Part shown: positions 25,727 to 33,374 of the stretch, piece after piece
Layout: each line of letters opens with the position of its first letter
Position numbering within the stretch: position 1 is the first letter of the stretch
Origin: JACKBJ01 sp964549495
GTDB taxonomy: Bacteria; Chloroflexota; Anaerolineae; Epilineales; Epilineaceae
Length of the DNA stretch: 64,000 nucleotides
NCBI GenBank assembly: GCA_964549495.1
Contig: CAZJWJ010000005.1
Location: 25,293 to 89,292 of the forward strand
Reading direction: 5' to 3'
Notes under the pieces: model-generated
What the model saw: the letters and a program-made list of their open reading frames with translations, nothing else
Database searches by the model: none
What the model was told of the DNA's origin: nothing
Position numbers and translations under genes: made by a program

Positions 25727-27132
25727 CAACCTGCTCCCTCTCGAGATGGGTGGTCGGAGGCATCCGTCCATGGATCCTCCGCCAGGATGGCGCGCAGCTT
25801 GCCGAGCTGCTGCTCGACGCTGGCGGGGCTCCCTCCGCCGGGCGTGCAACGGCGGCGCACCGAGTCGGCCGGGTCGATCCGCTCCAGATCGCCGGCCTCG
25901 AAGAGCGGATGGGCGGCCCGCAGCTCGTCGACCTGCAGGTCCTCCAAGCGGCGCGCCTCGGACAGCAGGCGCGCCACGACGCCGCCGACGACGCCGTGCG
26001 CCTGCCGGAAGGGCAGACCGCGCGCCACGAGCAGCTCGGCCAGGTCCAGCGCGGTGACCCAGCTGGAGGGTGCTGGGGGATCGAAGCGCGCGCTCTCGAT
26101 CATACCGCGCAGGGCCGGCAGGGCGCCGGCAAGGGCATCGTCGGCGCGAAAGACGGCGGCCTTGTCCTCTTGGAGATCCCGGTTGTAGGTCAGGGGCAGC
26201 CCCTTCTGCAGGGCCAACAGACCGGTCAGCTCGCCGATGACCGTGGCCGCCTTGCCGCGGGCCAGCTCGGCGATGTCCGGGTTCTTCTTTTGCGGCAGGG
26301 CCGAGGAGCCGGTGGCGAAGCGGTCGTCGAGCTCCAGCCAGCCGAAGGATTCGGAGGCCCAGAGGATGATCTCTTCGCCCAGTCGCGAGAGGTGGACCAT
26401 GGCCTGGGCACAGCAGAAGGCGTACTCGCTGACGAAGTCGCGCGCGGCGACGGCGTCCATGGAGTTGTCGAAGATGGCCGGCAGCCCCAGGTCTTCGGCC
26501 ACTGCCCAGGGATCCAGCGGCAGCGCGCTGCCCCCGGCCGCGCCGGCTCCGAGCGGCGAGACGGCGATGCGCTCCTCGACCTGCTGGAAGCGCTGCGCAT
26601 CGCGCAGCAGCATCCAGGCGTAGGCCAGCAGGTGGTGGGCCAGGGGCACCGCCTGGGCCGGCTGCAGGTGGGTCATGGCCGGTACCAGCCTGTCGCCCGC
26701 CGTCTCGGCGCGGTCGGCCAGCGTGGCCACCAAGGCCCGCAGGTCCCGAACTCGCGCTCGCGCCGACCGCCGTAAGTAGAGCCGCAGGTCCAGACACACC
26801 TGGTCGTTGCGCGAGCGACCGGTATGCAGCTTTCCGGCAAGCGCACCGACCCGCTCCCCCAGCCGGCGCTCGACCGCCGTATGCACGTCCTCGTCGTCGG
26901 GAGCGAACTCGAAGCGGTCCTGCTCGGCCTCCTCCTGGAGCCGCTGCAAGGCTGTCTCGAGGGTCGCCACCTCGTCCGCGCCGAGCAGGCCCACCCGGCC
27001 CAGCATGCGCAGATGAGCCAGCGAGCCCCGGAGATCGTCCAACAGGAGCCGGCGATCGGCCGGATCCACGGTGAAGTGCCAGAGATCTCGATCCGGCTCG
27101 GCTTCGAATCGACCAGCCCAGAGTCTCGTCAT
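25726..27132 (-). CDS. argH: argininosuccinate lyase
   Basis: 468 residues. It cleaves argininosuccinate to arginine and fumarate, the last step of arginine synthesis. The N-terminal LWAGRF, the middle HTGRSRNDQ, THLQPAQAVPLAHHLLAYA and the fumarase-superfamily signature GSSALPQKKNPD (with the catalytic Ser) are present. The ATG overlaps the stop of the upstream ATP-grasp gene (ATGA) and the stop overlaps argG (TGATG), so the three form one coupled unit. The C-terminal 20 residues are slightly longer than usual. Secure. Confidence 0.97.
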   Translation of the reverse strand: MTRLWAGRFEAEPDRDLWHFTVDPADRRLLLDDLRGSLAHLRMLGRVGLLGADEVATLETALQRLQEEAEQDRFEFAPDDEDVHTAVERRLGERVGALAGKLHTGRSRNDQVCLDLRLYLRRSARARVRDLRALVATLADRAETAGDRLVPAMTHLQPAQAVPLAHHLLAYAWMLLRDAQRFQQVEERIAVSPLGAGAAGGSALPLDPWAVAEDLGLPAIFDNSMDAVAARDFVSEYAFCCAQAMVHLSRLGEEIILWASESFGWLELDDRFATGSSALPQKKNPDIAELARGKAATVIGELTGLLALQKGLPLTYNRDLQEDKAAVFRADDALAGALPALRGMIESARFDPPAPSSWVTALDLAELLVARGLPFRQAHGVVGGVVARLLSEARRLEDLQVDELRAAHPLFEAGDLERIDPADSVRRRCTPGGGSPASVEQQLGKLRAILAEDPWTDASDHPSREGAG

Positions 27133-28454
27133 GTGGCTTCGGCCTCCTGATCGGGGCCGGGATTATCGGCAAGGGGCGCTCGCGGGGCAAGCGAGGTCCC
27201 CCAGCTCAGGCGCAGCTCGGTGCCACCGGGGGCCGAGGCCAGCCGCAGCCCCGACTCGCTCTCCGAGACCGAGGGACCATCCTCCGGCGCTCTGGCGCCC
27301 AGTTGCAGCCGCAGCCACGAGGCCGATGCCGGGATGGCGGATCTGGCGATCAAGGCCTCGCCCGCCGCATGGGCCAGCAAGCCCATCGTCAGCCGGGCGT
27401 TGATCTCGCCCAAGGGATGGAAGCGCAAGCGACCCGCGGCATCACGGTAGCGCCAGGCATCGACACCGAAGGGCCCGCGATAGCCCGTGCGGGCCAGGGC
27501 GCGTCCTGCCGCGTCGAAGGCTTGTTCGAGCAGCGAGGCTTCGGCCGCGGTCAGTTGGCCGACGCGGGGCGCCAGGGGGCGCTCGGGCGATGGGCCGGCC
27601 GGCCCGGAGGTCGAATCCGCCCCCAGACCGATCGGCGCGCCGGGGCTCCAATCCAGTCCGCGAAAGCGGCCGTGGGCATCGCAGCGCAAGTGGTGCCCAC
27701 CCAAACGGGCCGGCGCGCCCTCGTCGATCACGCCCACCAGGGCCCAGTCGTCTACCCGATCCATCCACGGTTCGAGGCAGAGCTGGCGATGCCGATCCAG
27801 GAGGCGCCGCGCGGCAGCCCGCTGGCCGGGTCGATGGTCGAGCTGGCCGCGGCCTCGAAGCCGATGCCGGCCCGCGGCCGACCAGGCGGCCTTGAGCACC
27901 CATGGCGCCGATTCGCCCTGCCGGTCGCGGAGCAGCTCGAGCCCCGAGTCGATCGCTTCGATGCTCTCGACCATACACGCGCCGGGTAACGCCCATCCGG
28001 CCTCCCGCGCGATGCGCAGCGCGAAGCCCCGATGGTTCACCGCGGCGGCCCGGTCCGGCGCGCATGGCGGGAGGGCGCGCAGCCGGTCGGCCATCGGCCG
28101 GCCAAGTCGCGCCGGACTCGGGGCGGGCGCGGGGGATGATCGTGCCCGCAGGCTGGCCACGGCATCGCTCTCCCCCCAGGCCAGGATCGGAGCGAGGGCC
28201 GGCAGCGCGCTCCAGGCGCCTTCGAGCACTCTCGGTGTGGGCAGCACCGGGTCCAGGGCCAGGGCCCGGGGCTTCCAGTGGCCCGGCAGCCAGAGCGCAT
28301 CCTCCTCCTCGGCGGACAGAGCGCGCATCAGGCTGCCGGCAACCGCCGCGACTTCGGTCGCCCAGCCCCCGATCGGTGGCGGCGCGTCGAGAGGCTTGCC
28401 GATCGAGGCGCGGGCCCATTCGGACTCGCAGTCGAGGTTGGCGATCAGGAGCAT
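27129..28454 (-). CDS. uncharacterised ATP-grasp protein coupled to argH
   Basis: 441 residues from the ATG at 28454 (MLLIANLDCESEW); an in-frame TTG at 28517 would add 21 residues. ATP-grasp features are the nucleotide-binding lysine in APWVLKAAWSAAGRHRLRG, the segment LCLEPWMDRVDDW, and the metal-binding end GPFGVDAWRYRD then HPLGEINARLTMG. The same order of motifs occurs, from memory, in uncharacterised Planctomycetota proteins. Such enzymes form amide or peptide bonds through acyl-phosphates. Coupling to argH and argG by an ATGA overlap suggests a role in arginine or amino-acid metabolism; this is inference and the substrates are unknown. Confidence 0.72.
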   Translation of the reverse strand: MLLIANLDCESEWARASIGKPLDAPPPIGGWATEVAAVAGSLMRALSAEEEDALWLPGHWKPRALALDPVLPTPRVLEGAWSALPALAPILAWGESDAVASLRARSSPAPAPSPARLGRPMADRLRALPPCAPDRAAAVNHRGFALRIAREAGWALPGACMVESIEAIDSGLELLRDRQGESAPWVLKAAWSAAGRHRLRGRGQLDHRPGQRAAARRLLDRHRQLCLEPWMDRVDDWALVGVIDEGAPARLGGHHLRCDAHGRFRGLDWSPGAPIGLGADSTSGPAGPSPERPLAPRVGQLTAAEASLLEQAFDAAGRALARTGYRGPFGVDAWRYRDAAGRLRFHPLGEINARLTMGLLAHAAGEALIARSAIPASASWLRLQLGARAPEDGPSVSESESGLRLASAPGGTELRLSWGTSLAPRAPLADNPGPDQEAEAT

Positions 28455-28545
28455 GTCGGGTTCCGCCGCTGTCGGTCGCGCGCCGCCCTGCCGCGCTGCC
28501 TCGAGACCGTCGGCCAACCCGGAAAAGAGGCGACGGACTCGCGGC

Positions 28546-29406
28546 TCACCTTGAATCCGTCGGCCGACCCTGCCCGCGGCGGCTGCGCTCGAGGCGATCG
28601 CGATCCGCCTCGTAGCCTTCCAGCCGGCGCAGGAAGTCCGGATCGATGCCGGCGGCCAGCCTGCCCTGCGGGTAGAAGTTCCGTCCGCGGGCGAGGCTGG
28701 GCCGCAGAGGCCAGTCGATGTGGTCGCAGAAGGCCTCCCACATCCCTCGATCGCTCGGCTTGAGGCGCTTCAGCCAGCGCCAGCCGAAGGCCACGTGCCG
28801 GCGCTCGTCCCGATGGACCTTGTCGATCACCGCGGCGGTGGCTTCGTCGCCGGCCTCGCGCGCGGCGGTAGCGTAGTCGACCGTATGGTCGAGATTGGCG
28901 TTCTCGAAGGTCAAGGCCATGGCGCAAACAAAATGCAGGGGCCGAGTCCACTGGGCGGCCTTGTTCCAAAAATAACCGGTCACCGGCAGGCTGCCGAAAG
29001 GACAACCGAGGTCGGCACAACGCGACATGTACATCCGCGTGTGGCGCTGTTCGTCGCCGAGGATCGTCAGCAGTTCGCGGCGGAAGTCCGGCGGCGCGTC
29101 GGGGTAGGCCAAGAGCGCCCAGGCGTAGAGTTCCGCGGCCTGCAGCTCGTGATTGGCCATCGCGTGCAGGATGCGCGCCCGCTGGTCCGGATCGCGCATG
29201 CCCTCGATGCTCGGCGTCGATCGCGCGCGCCGAACATCGACGATCTCCAGCCCCTCGGGCCGGCCCGGGACCATCGGCAGCTCGCGCGGCGCAGCCCCTT
29301 CGTCCAGTAGGTCCTTCGGGGCCGGCGCCAGCTTCTCGACCATGCTCCGGCCGAGCACCACGCCTTCGGCGAATTGCCGCAGCGTCGCCACCTTCTCCCG
29401 CGTCAT
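28546..29406 (-). CDS. DUF455 family ferritin-like protein
   Basis: 286 residues from the ATG at 29406. The helical core carries carboxylate/His iron-ligand motifs of the ferritin-like/DUF455 family: ANHELQAAELYAWALLAYPD, LTILGDEQRHTRMYM, and VHRDERRHVAFGWRWLK, in a spacing compatible with a di-iron four-helix bundle (related to MiaE-type tRNA hydroxylases). Expected to be a cytoplasmic di-iron oxygenase or oxidase; the substrate is unknown. The C-terminal 25 residues are Arg-rich. It lies 91 bases upstream of the ATP-grasp gene in the same direction. Start codon not supported by a clear Shine-Dalgarno. Confidence 0.82.
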   Translation of the reverse strand: MTREKVATLRQFAEGVVLGRSMVEKLAPAPKDLLDEGAAPRELPMVPGRPEGLEIVDVRRARSTPSIEGMRDPDQRARILHAMANHELQAAELYAWALLAYPDAPPDFRRELLTILGDEQRHTRMYMSRCADLGCPFGSLPVTGYFWNKAAQWTRPLHFVCAMALTFENANLDHTVDYATAAREAGDEATAAVIDKVHRDERRHVAFGWRWLKRLKPSDRGMWEAFCDHIDWPLRPSLARGRNFYPQGRLAAGIDPDFLRRLEGYEADRDRLERSRRGQGRPTDSR

Positions 29407-29486
29407 GCGATCGCGCGGGCCCGGGCGATCGGCCGGCTGGGCCAAGCCGGTAGCAGGGCGCGGTCGACCGACATCGCTCCGACGGC

Positions 29487-30740
29487 TCAGGTATGCGCCA
29501 GATAGGCCCTGGGGAAGACCTGCTTCTGCTCGTCGGTGCATAGATCGTAGATCCGGCGCTCCTCTTCGGTCAGCGGGCTGCCGGGCGAGAGGCTGATGGC
29601 GAGGATGACCTCGAAGTCGGTGGGGACCGCCGCCAAGTCCTGCACGTAATGCCACCAATCCTGCAGCTGGGCGTACTCGTGCGGATCGACCATCAGGATC
29701 TTGGCGTTGTAGTCCTCACCCTCCTCGCGGGTCAAGAAGTGCGGCAGGGGCGGGGTGTCGCCCGGGCCGGGCACACGCCCGAAGAAGACCGCGCGGGCAT
29801 CGCCGCCGGCGGCGGCCGCATCCCGCGCTTCCGCAAGAGCCGCGATCTGCTCCTCGGGCGTGTTGACCACCATCGCGTAGTGCAGGCTTCCCCAGCCCTT
29901 CAGCGACTGCTCGACGACCGGACGGCGCGTGGTCGCGATCTGGATCCCTCCGGAGCCGACCACGACGGTCAGATTATGGGGCGCCGAACGGATATGTTCG
30001 CAGGCGTACTCGGTCAAGCGCAGTTCGGGATCCGCCATCAAGGGCGCATGCACCTCGATGGCCTTGGGTACCGCTTCGGACTCGGCCATGTAGCGGCGCA
30101 CGTGCTCGGCCAAGGCCTTGTCCGCGCGCTCCATTCGCAGCCGCTCGAGGGCATCGATGGCCTTGGTGCGGCGCTCGGGATCGTTGAGCCGAAGATCATC
30201 GCTCAGGCGGTCGATGCCGAAAGCATCACCCAGCCGCGCCATGGCCGCGGCCGCGCGGATGTGGATCTCCAGCCCGTCCTCCTCTTCGCGATCATCCGCG
30301 TCGAGGCTCTCGCGCACGGCGTTGAGGCAGTCCTCGTCGCCGGTCACTCCCAGGATGTCCATCAGGCGTGCGCGGCGCATGCCGACGACGCTCAGGTCGA
30401 AGGCTTCGCGCTGCGCGGCGGCCGAGAGCTTGCTGCCATAGGTCGACAGGGCCTCGAGCACGGCATCGTCCCCGAAGTTCAGGTAGGCGTTCATCAAGGG
30501 GCGCATCCCGGTCGGTGTCGCCATCTCGGCCAGCCGCTCGGCGGCGCGGGCACGCCGCACGGGATTGTTCTGACCGAGCAATCGCACCAACTGCTTGGCC
30601 GACATCTGATCGATGCCGTCGGACTCGGACTGCGCCTCCGGCGGGGCCTTTCCCGCGTCCGGACCTGAGCGCCTGGCGCCCGGACCGGATGCCTTGTCGG
30701 CTTTCTTGTCCCCGCCGAACAGCTTCTTGAGGAAGCCCAT
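29487..30740 (-). CDS. HEAT-repeat protein of unknown function
   Basis: 417 residues from the ATG at 30740, with AAGGAGGG seven bases upstream. The N-terminus (MGFLKKLFGGDKK) is short and basic/amphipathic, followed by a low-complexity Lys/Ala/Gly linker. Residues about 45-200 form helical HEAT/armadillo-type repeats (RAAERLAEMA, AIDALERLR and similar). A conserved-looking C-terminal half (about 225-417) has no motif I recognise, though AVFFGRVPG and MVDPHEYAQLQDWWHY are distinctive. No signal peptide, so likely cytoplasmic. First gene of the minus-strand run that continues into arg genes, but there is no evidence of a shared job. Confidence 0.72.
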   Translation of the reverse strand: MGFLKKLFGGDKKADKASGPGARRSGPDAGKAPPEAQSESDGIDQMSAKQLVRLLGQNNPVRRARAAERLAEMATPTGMRPLMNAYLNFGDDAVLEALSTYGSKLSAAAQREAFDLSVVGMRRARLMDILGVTGDEDCLNAVRESLDADDREEEDGLEIHIRAAAAMARLGDAFGIDRLSDDLRLNDPERRTKAIDALERLRMERADKALAEHVRRYMAESEAVPKAIEVHAPLMADPELRLTEYACEHIRSAPHNLTVVVGSGGIQIATTRRPVVEQSLKGWGSLHYAMVVNTPEEQIAALAEARDAAAAGGDARAVFFGRVPGPGDTPPLPHFLTREEGEDYNAKILMVDPHEYAQLQDWWHYVQDLAAVPTDFEVILAISLSPGSPLTEEERRIYDLCTDEQKQVFPRAYLAHT

Positions 30741-30853
30741 TCCTACCCTCCTTGGCACAGGCATGGATCGCGTGGCGAGAGCATAACCGAACTCGCCGAC
30801 GGAGGCCAGCGGCGGTCCCACCTGCGCGCCGCTGCCGGCTCGAAACATATGGA

Positions 30854-30884
30854 CGGGCACATCCGTCGGCGACGGATGTGCCCG
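30854..30884 (-). terminator. 14-bp perfect hairpin after the HiPIP gene
   Basis: Arms 30854-30867 and 30871-30884 pair perfectly around a three-base loop. It lies 42 bases after the HiPIP stop on the minus strand. No T-run follows, but the stem strength and position suit a terminator. Confidence 0.6.
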
Positions 30885-30925
30885 GTCGGTCTATGACGGG
30901 ATCAACGGGACGAGGCCCGGCCTCG

Positions 30926-31294
30926 CTAGCTGACCTTCTCGGCCCAGCTGCTGCACCAACCCTCGGGGTTGATCGGGCCGGGAACGACGAGACAGGTTCC
31001 GCAGCTGCCCTCGGTGTCGGGCACCTGGTACTGCTGGCAGTTCGTGCAGTTCTCGCCCTCGGTCTCCGACATCTCGACGTACTCCAGCGAGGTGCGGACC
31101 GCGACCTGGGACTCGTCGAGAGCCGAGACATCCGTGCAATCGAGGGCTGCGGTTTCGCCGCCACCCTCTCCTTCGCCCTCGCCGCCGCCCTCGCCGGGGC
31201 CGCAGGCAGTCAGGTAGCCAGCGCCGACCGTAGCCGCGCCGAGCACCGTGATGCGTTGAATGAATCGTCGTCGGTTCAGAATCGAATCGCTCAT
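30926..31294 (-). CDS. high-potential iron-sulfur protein (HiPIP), Tat lipoprotein
   Basis: 122 residues; AGGGAGGAAG precedes the ATG. The N-terminus has a twin-arginine-like NRRRFIQRITVLG followed by a lipobox (LTAC, Cys31), so the folded, cluster-bearing protein is exported by Tat and lipid-anchored outside. A Gly/Glu-rich linker (about 33-48) leads to the HiPIP domain with cluster cysteines C83-x2-C86, C101 and C114 (spacing 15 and 13), inside NCTNCQQYQ and GWCSSW; Cys98 is extra. HiPIPs carry electrons between cytochrome complexes and oxidases. Its own promoter diverges back to back from that of the next gene. Confidence 0.9.
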   Translation of the reverse strand: MSDSILNRRRFIQRITVLGAATVGAGYLTACGPGEGGGEGEGEGGGETAALDCTDVSALDESQVAVRTSLEYVEMSETEGENCTNCQQYQVPDTEGSCGTCLVVPGPINPEGWCSSWAEKVS

Positions 31295-31379
31295 GTTCTT
31301 CTTCCTCCCTGGGACCCATGTTCGGATCCATGGTACGGCCTGATTGCGGTCGCGCCCAAGGTATTGCGCGACGCTGCGG

Positions 31380-31409
31380 ATTATCGGTCAGGCCCGCGCG
31401 GGCTGTCAA
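31380..31409 (-). promoter_or_regulatory. sigma70-type promoter for the HiPIP gene with palindromic spacer
   Basis: Minus-strand TTGACA (31404-31409) and GATAAT (31380-31385) with an 18-bp spacer. Bases 31392-31403 of the spacer form the perfect palindrome GCCCGCGCGGGC, a possible operator. Predicted leader is about 80 bases. Confidence 0.7.
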
Positions 31410-31419
31410 GTACTCGTTC

Positions 31420-31449
31420 TTGACCCGGCACCCGACGGGCGCCTACCGT
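31420..31449 (+). promoter_or_regulatory. promoter for the lipoprotein gene at 31481
   Basis: TTGACC (31420-31425) and TACCGT (31444-31449) with an 18-bp spacer, the -35 box lying ten bases from the HiPIP -35 box on the other strand. The ATG at 31481 follows after about 25 bases. Confidence 0.45.
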
Positions 31450-31480
31450 AGGCATCTCGCCACCTGGATCGGAGTCCGAA

Positions 31481-33337
31481 ATGCGCCAATCCCGCTTCGT
31501 CTTGCTATCGCTGCTGGTCGGGCTCTCCGCCGGCCAAATCGCCTGCCGCTCCGGGCCCGAGCCGAGCCGCGTGCCGACCCCCCATCTCGATGCGACGGAC
31601 GAACCAGGGCCGGCGATCGGCCTCGAGGAATCTGAAATCGGCTTCGACCGGCAGGAAGGTCGGGTCCACGGACGGCTGCCGGCCGCCGGCGGCGGTCGGC
31701 TGCGGCTGGAAGGCGAGGGCTTCGTGCCAGCGCGGGAGCTGGATCTGGATGCCGAGGGCCGCTTCGAGGTCACCTCGGCGAGTGGATCGCTTCGGGGCGG
31801 GCAAGTCATCAGCTTCACGCTGACCGGCGATCCCCCTGACGAAGCCTTCACCCGCTTGGTGCCCTATCTTCGGGTGTCGCTCCATCCGGGCGACGTGGTG
31901 GGCAGTATGCAGCCCCGCGCACAGATCCGCCTGCGCCTGCTCGACGGGCCCGACGGCGCGAGCCTGGGAGACGGCCTGGCCATCGCCGGAGATCTGGGCC
32001 GCTTCAGCACCTGGATCCTGGATGCGTCGGGCAAGCGGATCGTACCCCGGACCGGCCAGCGGCTGATCGCGGAGGATGGCTTCAGCCGCATCGAGTTGGA
32101 CATTCCGGACCTGCGAGCCCGCGAGAATCCGGACCTGGGGCAAATCGAAGGCTCGGGTCTGCCCGATGCCCTCATCGGGCTGGTCTCCTGGAATCCATGG
32201 TGGCCCGGACTGTCCGGCTCGCCGGAAGGCCGGGTCGACCCGGCCGGCCGGTGGGCCCTGGATCCCGGCTTCGACTTGCAGCCGGCCACGCATTTCTATG
32301 TCACCGAACACCTGCCGTCCGGCGATCAGCTCTACTCCTGCCGGCAGCTTCCCATGCTCTATGTCAGCCCGGGCCGCGCCCTGGTCGAGGTCCAGACGCT
32401 CTGGGAGGTGGAAGCCGAGTTGGAGCTGCTGCGCGAGGGGCGCACCATCGCCAACGCCACCGGCGGCGGCGCCTGGTCGGGCAACCTTGGCCTGATCTTG
32501 CGCGACGCCGCCGGCAATCCGGCTCCCACGCTACCGGGAGACCGCCTGCGCGCCCTGCTGGACGGCCGGCCGATCGAGCTGGAGGTGGGCCGGCTGGAGG
32601 CCGAGCTGAACCCCTCCTCGGGCCGCATCCTGGGCCGCGCGGCACCCGATGCCGAACTGGACCTGGCCCTGCCCGAACGCCCCTTGGAACGATGGACGCG
32701 GGCGGACGGTTCCGGGCGCTTCGAGCTGGACGCGAGCGAGTGGTTGGACGATGGCGGCCTGCGGCCGGGCGTCCGCATCGAGGTCTACCAGCGCACCCCC
32801 ACCGGCCACAACTTACGTCAGCGTTTCGAAGGCATCTTCCTCGAAGCGGGTCTCGGCGAAGGCAGTCTGGAAGGCCGTGCCCAAGCCGGTAGCCGGCTGG
32901 AGATCCGGCGCGAAACGCCAAACGGAGCGGTCGACGAGCTATCGGTCGACGTCGGACTCGATGGGCGCTGGCAAGCCCGGCTGCCCTCGGATGCCGAACT
33001 TCTCGCGACCGGGGACCGGCTGCGCCTCCAGACCCCGAACGCCGCCTTGGCGGTCGAGCTACCCCAACTGGAGCTCGAGGTCGACGCCGACCGGCGCCGA
33101 GCGCGGGGGCTGGCGCCGGCCGATGCGCTGGTCGACCTGGCCGCCATCACCGCGACGGGCCAGCCGCCGACGCGGCTCTCGACCGACGCCGACGCCGGCG
33201 GCCGCTGGTCGGTCGATCTCCTGGATCGCGGCAACGGCCTGAGCGGCGTCGACCCGGCACGCCTCCAGGCCCTGGAGCTGGCCTGGCTCGACGACGGGCT
33301 GCGCATCTATCGCCGGCTGGAACTCGATCCCCGCTGA
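31481..33337 (+). CDS. lipoprotein of repeated beta-sandwich modules
   Basis: 618 residues. A signal peptide ends in a lipobox-like AGQIAC, so it is probably lipid-anchored outside. The rest is a series of beta-rich modules with recurring turns such as RVHGRLPAAGGGRLRLE, GRILGRAAPDAELDLAL and LEGRAQAGSRLEIRR, each followed by a D-x-x-G-R-W/F element (DAEGRFEV, DPAGRWAL, DGSGRFEL, DLGLDGRWQAR-like), resembling Ig-like or bacterial adhesion repeats. There is no Pro/Thr linker and no catalytic motif. I do not recognise the family. A short hairpin overlaps the stop codon. Confidence 0.68.
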   Translation: MRQSRFVLLSLLVGLSAGQIACRSGPEPSRVPTPHLDATDEPGPAIGLEESEIGFDRQEGRVHGRLPAAGGGRLRLEGEGFVPARELDLDAEGRFEVTSASGSLRGGQVISFTLTGDPPDEAFTRLVPYLRVSLHPGDVVGSMQPRAQIRLRLLDGPDGASLGDGLAIAGDLGRFSTWILDASGKRIVPRTGQRLIAEDGFSRIELDIPDLRARENPDLGQIEGSGLPDALIGLVSWNPWWPGLSGSPEGRVDPAGRWALDPGFDLQPATHFYVTEHLPSGDQLYSCRQLPMLYVSPGRALVEVQTLWEVEAELELLREGRTIANATGGGAWSGNLGLILRDAAGNPAPTLPGDRLRALLDGRPIELEVGRLEAELNPSSGRILGRAAPDAELDLALPERPLERWTRADGSGRFELDASEWLDDGGLRPGVRIEVYQRTPTGHNLRQRFEGIFLEAGLGEGSLEGRAQAGSRLEIRRETPNGAVDELSVDVGLDGRWQARLPSDAELLATGDRLRLQTPNAALAVELPQLELEVDADRRRARGLAPADALVDLAAITATGQPPTRLSTDADAGGRWSVDLLDRGNGLSGVDPARLQALELAWLDDGLRIYRRLELDPR

Positions 33338-33346
33338 TCGCGGGGA
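33328..33346 (+). terminator. 7-bp GC hairpin overlapping the stop codon
   Basis: TCCCCGC (33328-33334) pairs with GCGGGGA (33340-33346) around TGATC, which contains the stop codon TGA of the lipoprotein gene. Small, and without a T-tract. Confidence 0.35.
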
Positions 33347-33374
33347 CCGAGCGGTTCGGACTCCAGACGGCCGG

